A stretch of DNA of 64,000 nucleotides. It comes from Trichopria drosophilae. Its lineage: Eukaryota > Arthropoda > Insecta > Hymenoptera > Diapriidae. Shown here one piece after another: positions 47,499 to 60,984 of this stretch. The DNA is taken from positions 19,387,501 to 19,451,500 of the forward strand of contig CM059582.1 of the NCBI GenBank assembly GCA_030407085.1. Reading direction: 5' to 3'. The position numbers and the translations under genes are program-made. A model generated the notes under the pieces. It did no database searches. It saw only the letters and a list, made by a program, of their open reading frames with translations, and was not told where the DNA came from. Each line of letters starts with the position of its first letter. The stretch's first letter is position 1.

Positions 47499-48981
47499 AC
47501 CCAAGTAATACTCTTTGCTGCCGTAGCTATGCAACAGCAGTCGCAACGTTTTTGCAGCTGAAGTAAATATTAAAATACAGCAATGCTACATGCAGCGCTG
47601 AAAACTCTCTTCGGTACCAAAATTGGGAGTAATAATACAGCATATATTTCGAAAGCGCTACAAACTGCCTTTGGGACAGCAAAAGTGAAAGCTGCAGTAC
47701 AGTATGCGCTCTCAGGGTGCTGCAATTTGCCTGCAACGGCTAATTTCGATGTTGCAATGCAGCAAACGCTTGCGGGGTGCTGAGAAATGTCTGCGACAGC
47801 AACTTTGGCAGCTGCAATCCAGCATGCGCGCTAATTTTACTACAATCTGCTTGCGATAGCTAATTTGGCAGTTGCAATGCAGCAAGCTCTTGCAGGATGC
47901 CGCGACGCGATAGCAAACTTGGCAGCTGCATGACAGCATGCGCTTTCAAAATGCTGCAATCTGCCTGCGGCGGCACATATGTTGCCATACAGAAGATTTC
48001 GCAGCACTGCTGACTGCCTATTGCTACGTTGTAAAGGTTTGGGTTCAAACGTTTTCTCAAAGGTGCGGGACGAGTGAACGACATTTGATTACGTTGTTGT
48101 GTTGAACTACCAATCGTCGGTTTTCAATCTTGTTAAACGATGAACAGTGTCGGTATTAATAAAATTAAAAAGTTTAAACACGGTAGTACGTTTTAACGGC
48201 AAATTTAACGTCGTATGAACGTTATAACCTCTACTATTGAAGTACACACCGACAATGCATCGATTACTACTTTGCTCGAATAACTTGATAACCAATCTGA
48301 ATTGAATGCTGATAATACTGGTTTGATTCTAGATTTGCAACGCTCATAAAAGCAACGGATATAATGCCATAGGCAGTTTATTCACTTTCGGCATTTTTCT
48401 AGCTCCCGCAATTTTTGCAGCGACAACTTCACCATTAGTAATATATTTAACGAATTATAAATTCCAAAGAAATACAGCGGCGGTATGGTCTAGTCAGTCT
48501 AGTGCTTATGGCGTTCTTCCAGGATTAAAAAATCCTCGCTTTAAGAGTTGAAACGTTACCAGGACGCTTTCGTATACAACTGCAAGCTACTTGGTTTTAT
48601 TGTATAATACCGTGTATGTAATTACGAAAAGAGTTGCTGTCTTTTCTGCGACAACGTTATTGCAGGTGTTTTAAGTGTGCTTTATTTTTGCTTCCCTAAC
48701 CTCAGTGCACTACCTTTACAGCTCCTCTAAATTCGCTGATTTATCGTCAGCGCAGCTGCTTTGCAGCTTCTTGTCATGGCTGCGATTGCTGGCAGCCAAA
48801 TAGCTGCGGCATCATTCCGCAACGTTGTCGCACATAGGTGGCAATCCCCATATTGGCGTTCGCGACCTCCGTGCAGCGCTGTCAGAGAGCTTCGAAAAGA
48901 TGCTGCGGCAGCGATATCGCTGCATTTTTTGTCCTAGCAACGTTATGCCAGCTATGTTACAGCACAAAATGTTACTTGGGT
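47499..48981. mobile_element. GCTGC-word element (non-autonomous)
   Basis: ACCCAAGTAA at 47499-47508 is exactly inverted at 48972-48981, and similarity continues inward (GCTG...TAGCTATG against GCTG...TAGCTGGC). Both arms are full of GCAGCTGCAATCCAGCA, TGCTGCAATCTGCCTGCG and similar GCTGC/TGCAGC words (47515-48030 and 48650-48960), giving a GC-rich island. The centre (48100-48650) is AT-rich. A string at 48487-48550 (GGTCTAGTCAGTCTAGTG...GAGTTGAAACG) weakly recalls a decayed tRNA-like core. There is no transposase; minus-strand ORFs with CSCQ-type repeats are shadows of the words. Confidence 0.65.
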
Positions 48982-49716
48982 ATCAATACTATTAGGGAGA
49001 TCACAAATACCTGGTAAATTTTTCCTATTATATTCAGTCAGCGAGGTAAAAAAAATACAGACTCTAATGCAACACGTTCGTCAATCAATATGTTTGTACA
49101 TTCATGTCGTTCCAGCATTCAAGCAAATTACTTAAAGGAACTTCATAGCCTTGCAGAAGGTAAAAACTGAAAAGGTTTTCCATAAAAACAAACGTTTAAT
49201 GGACATGATTTATTGGATACTTCCACTACTGTGAAAACGCTTCTTTCGTGAAGGATTATATGCCCAAAACTGTCCATGTATTTTCTGAAGTATGAAATAT
49301 CGGAGCATTTGCAAAATTCCTAGTTTATTGGCAACTAGATATTATCAGTTAGGAATCAAATCTGTATTATATCGTATGCGAGTAACTAATTCGATGCTCT
49401 CAAGAATATGGGCGACGGTATATTTATACCGTCATGTTAAAGAACTTTTTTTCGGAGATCGTGTTCTTGATTTCGTCGATAAATAACAATTCTCTCAAGG
49501 AAAGTAGAATATTGTCATGTGATTGGTCTTTCCTTTGCAGGTGCTCAATAAATACCATGATTGAAACGTAAAGGCTATAGCAGAAAGAATGCGTAAGGAT
49601 CCGAAAAATATTCCTATAACCAAAATTAGAACCCCCAAAAGCCTATATGTAGGTGGTAAGGCTAAAAACGTATTCTTTTCGATATAATTACATTCCAATG
49701 AATCTTTACATCAGAA
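48982..49716. other. Intergenic DNA, no gene seen
   Basis: A 64-codon ORF at 49292-49486 shows no signal peptide or domain; nothing else was recognised. Confidence 0.35.
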
Positions 49717-49834
49717 CCCAGACGACCAAAAGTCGGCTGTCAAAGTTGACTATGAATGTCCCAGAAATAGTCGACTGTTGACTATAAAGTTGACTTTTAC
49801 TGGGACATTCACAGTAGACCTTTGGTTGTCTGGG
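49717..49834. mobile_element. 118-bp palindromic element with AGTTGACT words
   Basis: CCCAGACGACCAAAAGTC on the left mirrors AGACCTTTGGTTGTCTGGG on the right. AATGTCCCAG and CTGGGACATT pair inside, and AGTTGACTAT/ATAGTCGACT words fill the centre. The organisation is the same as the elements at 14357 and 35741, on a different word. Confidence 0.65.
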
Positions 49835-52000
49835 AGTCGGGTAAAAAATTATGATCGGGGAGTTTTAGGTTACAAATGGCCACAATGTTTTGTGGAGCAT
49901 ATAACCTCAATATTAGGCCGCTGATTTTAAAAGTAATAGATTTAATACCCCAGCACCAAAATTAGTCGAAATAACCTGAATAACATCGAATCGACTTTTA
50001 TTTCAGGTAAATGGGGAACAAAAACTGGGTGTAAATTTTAAGTCGAAATTAGGTAATGGAAGGCATTTGGACTTTAAAGGCATAGTCCAATTTGGGAGAA
50101 CGCACCTATAAGAAGCCGAATATTACTAACAACTTGGTATTTTTCCCTAGTTTAGACTTTCTGTCCTAGTGGATCCCTGTGTTAAAAAAAAAACTTCTGA
50201 ACAATTTCCAACGGATATTTACGGGTTCATAGTCACCAAGTTTTAATTACATACACAGAAACAAGTTATTTAGAAAATTGGGAAAACAATCCGTCATCAA
50301 CTACTTTGGTGTGCATTTGATATTCTGCATTTCAACTTTAATTTTGGCTGTCGCAGGTAATTTCCAGCACTACTGCTAGGTCTTACTGTCTTGCATCAGG
50401 TAAATTTGCTATCGCACACAGTTTTGCAGCACTCTGTATGTGCTGACTCGGTCTAATCAGAACCTATCTGTTTATTCCAAAACCACTGCAATTTTAAGGC
50501 AAAATATGTTAATATTTGGTAAATTATATACTAAAATTTAACCTATTCGTTAAAAACCTTCAGGGAAATTTTATAGGTCGACATTTTGTTAATTTTACTT
50601 TCAGAATATTCCTCAAATACTCTTTTACTATAAGGAAAGTTTTGAAGTCATTATTTGGTTAAATTAACCCATAAAATAGACCTCAAATACATATTTTAGG
50701 TTGTAATTTGGCTATTTTTTACTAAAATAGGACATTTCAACCGTGGCTGTGGACCGAATTTCTTACTTTGCTGCTTGTGTAGTGTTTTTGACTAGTTTTT
50801 GAAAAAAAATGATGTACCACCCGAATTTCGGTCAAAAACTTTGTTGCGTGACGTTTTTCATTTTCAATGAAGTTTATTATATTTTGGTGGCTCAAAATAT
50901 CATTTTTTAAAAATTTTACCCCACTCTTTATGAATTGCTAATTTGCAACTATATGACCACATTTTACATTCTCAAAAATGACATGGCTGAAATAGGAGTT
51001 CCCCTTATCAGAGTTTAAAATTCGCGGCCTCAATTCAAATCTTACACCAGTTCGGAGGAAAAATATAGTTTGTAATGCGGGCGAAATCTTTCACATCCGA
51101 TATGCGATTACTAGACACTTAAAAAAACTAAAAATTTGTTTTACGATCTTAATACGAAAAATACTTATTATTAAATTACGTCAATGAAATACATTTCATG
51201 AAAAACCCTAAAAAGTTAAAAAAAAGCATATTTTTTGGCAGATATTAGGGTGGCGTATACCATTTCTTTTCAAAAGCTAGTAACTTTTCGTAAAGAGTGA
51301 TACAAAGTTATGTAAAAATTGATCTCTTGATCCACCAAAATGTAACATACTCCATTTAAATGACAAAAAAAGAGAAAAACAATTTTTTTAATTCAACATA
51401 ATTTTTTATTCAAAAGTAGTGTTATAGCAAAAAGCTGGAAAATATAGTATACTTTATTAAACTCAAAGCCCCAAAAATAAATTTCAACGCACTCATTTCT
51501 TTTTCATAAACCAGTTTTGTTATCAGAAAGGGCGGAAAAATATACAAAAAAGGCCCAAGTCAAATCGCATACCCTCAAAAACACGGTGTAAGAGCATTGT
51601 CTAAAATTTCATTACTTTCGACTGGCCCAATTTTGCTAAATAATTGAATTTAATAAAATATTAAAATGCTGATTTAGAGCTACATTATTTGTTGGAAACG
51701 CATTTAAAATAGAGTTGAATTCTTCAAATTACAAAAAGCTACAATCTCTTCACGATTTTCATTACTCTACCTCCATAACATCAATGCAAATAAGCACAAT
51801 TTAAAATTGATATAGATGATTAATTCTTACAGTATGTTTAATATTTAGAAGTATTTTGTGAACGAATATATCAATATTACGAGAAAGTATTACATAAATC
51901 GACGGTATAATCGTTCTAGAACAATTTGTTGATTATTGATAGCTGCTGAAACCGGTTCATTTTGATAAAATTCAACATTAGTTGTGGAAATTGTCATGAC
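49835..52000. other. Intergenic DNA upstream of gene 3
   Basis: At 50340-50450 some GCAGCACT, TCGCAGG and GCATCAGGTAA words look like decayed remnants of the GCTGC-word family. Otherwise AT-rich, with no gene. Confidence 0.35.
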
Positions 52001-52128
52001 ATTGGCCAATAAAACGCATGAACTCCCCACCTGGGTGAATGTTACATTGGCAAATATTTGCGTGTAATAAAGTACGGAGTATTTTTAACATTTTTTATCA
52101 AGTGCTTTTTGCGTTGGCGTTGTTCAAG

Positions 52129-52895
52129 ATGAATTTGTTCTCAAGAAAACTTTTAATCGGATTAACGTTCATATACTTCCTGTCTTTCATAGTATACGCT
52201 GACGACAAGTCCTCAGATGACGGCGAAGATGATGATGATGATGCTGACATGTTACCAGAAGGGCAACACATTCGAAAAGATACATCACCTCCGCAAGAAG
52301 GTATGACTTGAGTTTTCTCCAATTTATTTATATAGTGAAAATATTAAGCCTTATAGTTATTTGTATCAAATAGGGTAACAAGAAAAATTAACTTTTCGTT
52401 ACTATTTTTGAAATCTTTAATTGTAAACCTATACTGTACGTGCTCCAATGGCCTTAGGATGTCTCAATGTCCTTTCTTGTTTACTATTAATTTTAGACAT
52501 CCACAGTTTCATAATTCATTTGTTTCTCAAAAAGATCCCACTTTTATTAAAATACGTCAATTTAGCTTAAACTTTATACCACTACAACAATAGTTTTGTT
52601 AAACTTAACATCTAAATTTGTAAAATATATTTTTGCATTCAATTGGGTTTCAGAAGACTTTTCGAAAACATTACAGTTAAAATATAATTTACTACAATAT
52701 GATGTCTAACAAATAATTTTGGAATGTTTTTGCATTTGACATTAATGTGTTTGCTAATTTCAATTTAATTTCAATATGTAAATAAGCTAATTTTAGTTTA
52801 AATTGTTTTCAGAACTGGACAAAGAGGGATGTGCACTGCTTAAGAAAATAGGCGGAGATCTCAATGATAATCCCGAATGTAATGAAAATGCTTGA
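52129..52895 (+). CDS. Small secreted acidic two-cysteine peptide, paralog 3 (84 aa, 2 exons)
   Basis: Exons 52129-52300 and 52813-52895 join at a phase-1 intron of 512 bp (GTATGACT...TTTCAG); the stop is TGA. Residues 1-24 (MNLFSRKLLIGLTFIYFLSF then IVYA) are the signal peptide. I chose this ATG over an in-frame one at 52039 because it places the hydrophobic core correctly and matches the paralogs. The mature N-terminus is strongly acidic (DDKSSDDGEDDDDDADM), followed by a more mixed linker. Exon 2 begins ELDKEGCALLKKIGG; Cys64 and Cys80 are 15 residues apart and the second is again in PEC. A CCAAT box (52006) and AATAAAA lie about 120 bp upstream. Function unknown. Confidence 0.8.
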
Positions 52896-54340
52896 ATACA
52901 ATGATTTAGTTTATCAATAATTATCAAGAATATACCCTACCGGAAACAAATATTTTATTAAAAAACGTGGACAATTATAAACTGTAGAAAACTATTTAGC
53001 GAAGGACATTGCATACATAAAATAATATAACCTAGTGACGAAAGTTTTATAATTGAGTTATTATAGTTGTACATATACTACGGTAGCATACAAAGAAAAT
53101 TATATACAAGTTAGTTGTTATGCATTCATATATCTCACTTTGTGGTTAAACGTCTTATCATTATACGATGGAAGTTCCCTACATTACACGTTTTCAATTT
53201 AAATACATTATCCTACTGCAAGAAAACAACCATATTTGCGCATTTACAAATCAACATATTTTTTCAAAATTTATTGCGTTTCTAAATATAAACTTACTAG
53301 TCAATTATATACAATGGATGAAAAGTACTTAATGGTTTTTGAGTTATGCAAGTAAGAGGGGGGGGGGGGTTGACATTTTGGATAACAATTTTTGCATTTA
53401 ATTATTACTACACTGAGAGAGATGTTTGTTTACAGTTAATGTACTATTTTCATAGTAAAACTAACAGAATTTAGATTTTGATCTTAAGGTAAGATACTTT
53501 ATCCTGAAATTTTCGTAATCTGAGATTCGGTTAAATTTGTTATATTAATAGTTAATATAAGAATTTTAAATATTAATGCCAGGATCATTACGTGCCATAT
53601 TTATGCGCTTACAGTTTTACCGAAACAAACACACACGCGCAGTCATTCGATCAAATGATAGAATCTAATGTAAGATTTATTAACAGTTAACGAACACTCA
53701 TTTAATGTTAAAATATACGATTTAATATACAATAACATTGCTGACCTGCAGGAAAGTGCTGGTATTTTCATCTTAAAGTTACCTGTCGTTTTTGACTTTA
53801 TTGTTACTGTTATAACGTTACAGTTAATGTAAGAGTCTTGAAATTAGCGTACATTAACTATTCGTAAATAATTTCTCTCAGTTTGAGCTTAAAATGTAGA
53901 GTAAAACGGGGTAAACCGTAACACGGATTAAACAGTAACTTTTGGATAAATAACAAAATATGTACTGTAACGGGTGTTTACAAAGCTGCTTTAAAGATAA
54001 AAGTTTGATTTTGAAGGGGTCAAGTTTAGTCGAATCGATATATCTTTACATATTATACAAATTCGATATGATATCTTCACTCTACCATTACTGCGTTATG
54101 TCATTTTAAGTATATGTTAGTCGTGCAGCGGATTTTTGTTGAGAATCTGAGTATGTTTCTACCGGGATTTATCAGAACAGATCGTCTTAAATAGCCTTAG
54201 TGTTCGGTCACATAAAGAATAACAATTAAAACTGGTTGAGTTTATTAAAAAATTAAAAATTGGAACAAGAAGAAAAAGAAAAAAACAAATAAGGGTCAAT
54301 CATTCGGATCGTTTTCGTAATATAAATAATAAATTAATAT
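52896..54340. other. 3' flank of gene 3 and intergenic DNA
   Basis: AT-rich. A 10-G run is at about 53358. No further gene and no fourth Cys-x16-PEC exon was found here. Confidence 0.35.
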
Positions 54341-54348
54341 TTAGCAAG

Positions 54349-54377
54349 GTTTCGACTCTGATATGAGTTCTCTTCAG
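54349..54377 (-). mobile_element. Second hammerhead-like core (retroelement remnant)
   Basis: On the minus strand it reads CTGAAGAG-AACTC-ATATCA-GAGTC-GAAAC, the same boxes as at 22338 with a different loop and one stem change. Further along the minus strand, AACTCAACCAGTTTTAATTG (near 54225-54245) loosely matches sequence downstream of the first copy, so both belong to one dispersed family. Confidence 0.4.
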
Positions 54378-54748
54378 GGCTAAATTTGTTTTTCGAAGAA
54401 GAAACAAAAACAAAAAATGAAAGATATACCCAGGCAAATCTCTACCAAGGAATTATCAGATTTTAATTCATTATCTGCTTAGGGGAGTCCGAGATATGTG
54501 TCAATACGCTTTTATTTTTCGATCAATCTGTCATAAATTATCCCAAATATTCGACTGAAAATAGAATGGCATAAACTTTGTATTTCTAAAGAGCATAGTA
54601 GTAACCACTAGTATTTTAATATTTTCGAGAAATACGCATAAAAAGATCATAGTTCACGCGTGGACTAATATATGCTAGTAGGACTAATATATGGAGGTAA
54701 TATATGCATGCTTATTCAACCGTGTGCATACATATTATCGAAACCTAT

Positions 54749-55184
54749 TGTACACGACTGGTGGAAGGGCTTGTAAATAAAACACGCGGTTTGATCAGCC
54801 ACACGAAAATATTAATTATTTATTCCGATCAACCTGTGACGATCCGATCGCGACGCGGACTTCCTAACCCTCTCACGTTCCAGAACGTTCTCTCTCCACC
54901 CGATCGTCACTTTTTCACATCTTGGTTCGATTTTTCAAACTCTCGAACATTTAAATAGACTGCAACGTCGTTTTATATATTGATATCATACTATTCGAAT
55001 TACAAATAATTGTATCGAGATCGTCACCATTTCGAAGGGCCTTTTACATAATTACCTAACAGGCCAGCTTCATTTTGAGAGGTACCCCCATTCGGGTGTG
55101 CAATGGCGTAGGGAAAACCACCTTTGTGGGAAAAAACCCACGCCGGGTACCGCAGTCGATAAAACATCGATTCTGTCCGTAACA
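54749..55184 (-). repeat. 3' LTR of the retrotransposon
   Basis: 436 bp, beginning TGTTACGGACAGAATCGATG on the element's strand. It differs from the other LTR at four sites (near 54752, 54783, 54892 and 55139). Confidence 0.9.
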
Positions 55185-55195
55185 TTCTCCCCCCT
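55185..55195 (-). other. Polypurine tract of the LTR element
   Basis: AGGGGGGAGAA on the minus strand lies directly before the TG of the 3' LTR, the standard position for plus-strand priming. It fixes the orientation together with the primer-binding site. Confidence 0.8.
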
Positions 55196-56179
55196 GTACG
55201 AAGTCTACGGACTCGTACACTCCACGAGAATCGATGTTTTCATAACCCATTCAATTCGTCATCGAACTCTTCACACATCATGCACTGCACATTAATAAAT
55301 TTTGGGGATCGCAAGGCACTATTACATGGTACCGTAACTCAACAACCAAATACAATATCATACTGATTCCTTTCAAACTCGCTAATATCGTTACATATGC
55401 TTTCGTCAATACAGCTTCCATTTCATACTCTCTTAAATTCAAACTCACATCAATAACATGTGATACATCACAGCATAATTGGCTCCAGGTCATCAGTAGT
55501 TACGTCCAAGTCAGTGAAAAAGACAAAGCAGGTCGATCACTAGCTACTAAAATATTACTTAAATAATAGCAAAAATAAAAACAAATTTAGTGATCGTAAG
55601 GCAAAAACTGAAAAGCGCATAAGCCGTGCCAAAGGTCGAGTGCTATCAATATAAGATGGTTGCAGACCTCCGCAACGCTACTCAAATACTACCCATGTTC
55701 TATGAAACTACACTACAAGCGACAAATCTAAATTTCCACAGTAATGATGTAAGTTTCAGGTCAGTCTTACAACGAAGATATACACTCTCACTACATCTCA
55801 CACTGTATACCATTTTACTCCCCCCGCTGAGGGAACATAATCGAAAAAAGGTCAGCGTACAGCGACCACAGGTACGCAATTATTTTGTCTACATTATGCC
55901 ATAATAACTCATAAGTATCCATACATGACGCATCAACTGCACCAAATATTCATTCGTATATCGCACGACTTTAGCGACGGTATGTATGTTCAATTGAATC
56001 ATTCCATCATTCCATGTCATGCGCGGATTTCATAAATTCACAAGACGAAAGTTAAGGCAGCCAGGAATACGAACATTTTTAAGTGGCGGAGACTGGTGAT
56101 TTTTTTCTTAAGATCCGCGACGAATCTGGAAATTTCGATTTCGAAGCTCAATGCAGTACCTATTTTGCCACACTTATCC

Positions 56180-56438
<259 letters not shown>

Positions 56439-59400
56439 AACATTCGCCGATCGAAAAACGATGGACAGTTACGAATGGAACCATCAGTTAACGGTCGGTA
56501 AATTACCAACTGTCGATCTCCGGTTTACGAACCTTCAGACTTCTTGTTCGCCGGTAGTTCAGCAACGGCAGCAATCGACTCCATCGATCCCCGCGCATGA
56601 ACCTGCCGGATACTCTCCATCTGAAAGCGAATCGCCAGCGCTAAGCGTACGTGCTTCTGCAATAAACATTTTGTGACTCCGAAATGAGTCTTGCTCCGGC
56701 TCCGAAACGAACCATTGCTCCGACTCCGATTTGAACCTCCGACTCCAAAACACACCTCCGACTCCAAAACACACTTCCGACTCCAAAACACACCTTGGTC
56801 CGAATCGAAATTTCCACATATCTTTGACATACCATTATTTGCAACATCATATACGCCGTCACCAAATACAAAGGACCCGTACACAGTACCTATATAGGCA
56901 CTCTTCTACTGCGGCTGCCACAAATTTTTATTTTTCCTTTTCGCGAACGATTATTTTTCCTCCTGCCTCAACTTGTACATTCAATGCTTGTGAATCGTTT
57001 TGAACATACAGCAAGTATACATTTTCTTAAAATAGTTCACGTCGCAGATCTGCAAGCTCTGTTTGTATTAAATCGCCATCGAAATATTACATCGACGGGT
57101 TGTTCTGGACTCACGAATAGAACAAATACCGTGTTTCAACTACACTCAGGTTTGGTATCAATTTCATTTGAAGTTTCATTTTGTCATATGGCGGCTGACT
57201 CGACACTAACAAATCCATAGATATTCAAAATGCCTTTCTGTAAAAGTCGTCATAAACCAACGATTCCGCTTCCAAATCTTTACCAAGTACGACTGTCACA
57301 CTATGTAGGGGATCAACTCGTGAGCGTCGACTCTTTCGATCGACTGTCTCAATGGTTTTCAAACCATTCCGTAAGAAACAAAAGAAGGCTCATCCTTCCA
57401 ACGAATAATAATAAAATTAAAGGGCTCATATTTTTGGATTCGTATCCAAAATACGTAGCGAAATTTAAATCGATCCCAATTCGATCCATCACATCGTCAT
57501 TGCCATTCCAATAATTGGACTTATCGTTCAAGACAAGTGCCAATGCAAATACGTCAGGCCCGCGATCCACTTGCCAAACCGGGACCGGGGCACCATCAAC
57601 ATTGACGCCTATCATGCCCTTCACAAACATGATCAGTCATTTATATTACGTTACTACTATTCAAATTGTCATTCGCGCACAAAATTTGAAACGAAATCGA
57701 TACCAAACCATTCACGAAAAGGCCCAAACATTTCTTTTTCATTTCTAATTAGAATCATAATCCCGTTATAGATTCATGCTACTTCGTTCACATATTTAAA
57801 TACAAATACATTTCTTTAATCTGCATGATAAAGTCAATAATTAATCGCCATCATATTTTTTCAAAATATCAATGGCCATACTGAACTTTGGAAACGACAA
57901 TCAAAATACGACATTCTTTAAATATGTACCGAATAATATTATCTTCCATCAAACTTCTGTTTGAGAAAATGCAGGTGATGTTTCCAATGAACATCGGACA
58001 ACACATGACGTTTTACTAACATCTATTTAAGGCGGTGTTGTTTCGATTATCTTTCAATGCACCAAATTTATGTTCAAAACGAGTGAAATAAAATGTGCGG
58101 TCAAGCTTTCAAAAACTACCATTCCGTTCGATAGCTAGATTTGCTCTCTTCGATCTCGCGGCAAGGAGGAGGCATCCGCGTCGTTATTTTTAGTTGCTAG
58201 GCGACGGTTTTCACGCTTCGAAAATCAGTGGAAGGATTTTCCCCCCACTAAAGTACCGAATTCCAAATTCAAAAAAGCCCTCGTTCCAAACCTCCGAAAT
58301 GTACGCCGAGAGGCCAGCACTGGTACAAAATCGGAGTCGCCATGCGATCACGAGATCGATGTATCCGATTTTCCGTGCTCGAAACCAAATGGTTACTCTC
58401 CATCCAGAAGCGAATCATGCAGACGACGAAACGAACCCTGTTAATACTTTCCACTTTCATTTCGACGCTTTTCACGTCTTAAATTTTGGTATTGAATTTA
58501 CGGTAATTAATCAACCTCCTTTTTGCCTCGATTATTACTTCGTCTCTTAATTTAACTACGCAACAGGGTAATATCTTTAGAACGTTTCGAACTGTTCGCA
58601 ACAGTTTCGTCTGAACATTTATAATGGCGCGATGTTCTTACGGACATCAAGAGAAGAATGATGTTCGTCAGAACACCTGTCAAAGGCGCTGTTTCGTATT
58701 TCTTTGATATTCAATAAACTCGAAAAGTTCGATATTTCGACTTAAATCGCTGAATTAATTCAATTGTAATTACAATGCAAAATAAAAACTTTGCCAAACA
58801 TATTGTAAAGTGATTTTGACGTAATCGGATGCCTAATATACCGTCATCCAACTTCGTACTATCCTCACTTTTAATCATTAAAATTACAATTGTCGACTTA
58901 ACAATTTGTCGTTCTATTTCTCTCTATATATATATGCACGTATTTATGTTTGATTGTCCATAAATAGAATTTAGAATTAAAACATGTAGTAAAGCGAATC
59001 AGTTCGTTCGAATTTGTTCAAGAACGATCGATTCATTATATCGTTTGAATTATGTATTCATTATAAATATTAGTGAATTAAAAAGAAGCTTGCAGAACTG
59101 CTTACATTTTATTAGGTAATTTCCGATCTAATAATCGAAATGTGGACTAGTCCACAAGACTGACCGTGGCGTTCCTTACTAAATGGAGCAACATACAATT
59201 GCTCGCGGAATCGAGGTTCAATTTTCAAACGTCAAGTCGAAATATTTTATTCCCGCTCGATCGCTTAAAGGGTATTCCAAAAACAATTGACAGTCCTAAC
59301 CCAACTGTCCCTCCGAAACTACTATACTTTCGGAGTACAAAAAACAAGTTAACTATAGCCGACCGGAATTTTATGGAATTAATAAAGGAATATACAGGGT

Positions 59401-60177
59401 TATGAAACGATTAAATTAGAACTGTCAAATGTATATAGATTCATTTCTCGACGATTTCGAAATGAACCAGCATCTCTAGTACAAAGATGTTCCAATTTTA
59501 AGGAGGGCGACAAAACACGATCGCGCGTCTATGTGATGAAATCGCCTACAATTCGCCGCGAATTTTTTCGATTCATTTTCTTTACAGGTTTTTAGGTTAG
59601 AAAGATGCGTTGCATTTTCTCGTCAACGCTCTCGATCGCGATAAATCTTTTTTTCTATTCCACAGATTCAATAATCCCGTTACGCCGAACCCTCGATCCC
59701 AACGAGCAGCATGCGAACGCGTTACAAACCATTAACATTTCGCGTTTTGAAAAATCATACAACTGCGATATAAAAAAGAACGCACAGCTCACCATGCCGA
59801 AGTTTACATTTTCCGTGTAGATGCTTTCAAGAATTTCCCTCTTCGAAGTCCAGACTCCAGACACCGACTTCCCGGTGGAATTGTCCGTCGCGGCTACCCT
59901 TGCGGCTCGGTGTTCCTCGATGGAAACGATGATCGTCATCAATTCCAGAGCCGACAAACGTTGCATTCTGGTGCAAGTTACCAATTTCAAACTTCGAAAA
60001 GCACTTTTATATTCACTAAACCCAGCATCGTCACACGCGAATAGTCAATCTCTAGATAAGAATTTCCACGTTATAAATCGTTCGCAAACTCAACTACACA
60101 ATTACACGGGATTGCAACCTAACCATCAAATTACGGTTAAATACGACATGCCTCTTCCACCATTCCCGGCGATTGTC

Positions 60178-60194
60178 CCCGGGTTTCGGCACCA
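60178..60194 (-). other. Primer-binding site complementary to tRNA-Phe
   Basis: On the minus strand TGGTGCCGAAACCCGGG begins four bases after the LTR end. Its complement, CCCGGGTTTCGGCACCA, equals the 3' end of eukaryotic tRNA-Phe (acceptor GCCGAAA, discriminator A, CCA). Confidence 0.8.
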
Positions 60195-60198
60195 ATTT

Positions 60199-60634
60199 TG
60201 TAAACGACTGGTGGAAGGGCTTGTAAATAAAACATGCGGTTTGATCAGCCACACGAAAATATTAATTATTTATTCCGATCAACCTGTGACGATCCGATCG
60301 CGACGCGGACTTCCTAACCCTCTCACGTTCCAGAACGTTCTTTCTCCACCCGATCGTCACTTTTTCACATCTTGGTTCGATTTTTCAAACTCTCGAACAT
60401 TTAAATAGACTGCAACGTCGTTTTATATATTGATATCATACTATTCGAATTACAAATAATTGTATCGAGATCGTCACCATTTCGAAGGGCCTTTTACATA
60501 ATTACCTAACAGGCCAGCTTCATTTTGAGAGGTACCCCCATTCGGGTGTGCAATGGCGTAGGGAAAACCACCTTTGTGGGAAAAAACCTACGCCGGGTAC
60601 CGCAGTCGATAAAACATCGATTCTGTCCGTAACA
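60199..60634 (-). repeat. 5' LTR of the retrotransposon
   Basis: 436 bp, the promoter-bearing LTR if the element is read on the minus strand. A 195-codon plus-strand ORF (59821-60408) that runs into it is only a chance reading of interior and LTR. Confidence 0.9.
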
Positions 60635-60984
60635 CCTATCGATATGTTAATTTTAAAGTATATCGATAATAATTATGTTAGTTAGAATTTATACAATTAA
60701 CGACATAATCGAAATTTAACATACTCTCATTAGACAAATGATGCACTTTGTCACCAGCAAATAACTATGTTTTTGTGATTCGTACGTTTAATTTTTCTAA
60801 CTAATTTTTTTTATGGCAGAAACTCCTCTGCTCTAAGGGAAATTGTGAATTTTTCTAGCAACATTTGTATTAATTTCAAACGTACAGCATTTGTTTATTT
60901 ATGGATTCATAATTATGAGCATAAAAGTATATTTATTCGATTTGACGCTTTCTTTAATCTTCTGCGAACGAATAACCTATAAAA

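Noticed and set aside
59821..60408. 195-codon plus-strand ORF, the longest in the window
   Set aside because: It runs from the LTR-element interior into the LTR, antisense to the element, shares its C-terminal half with the ORF at 54704 because both read the same LTR, and has no domain.
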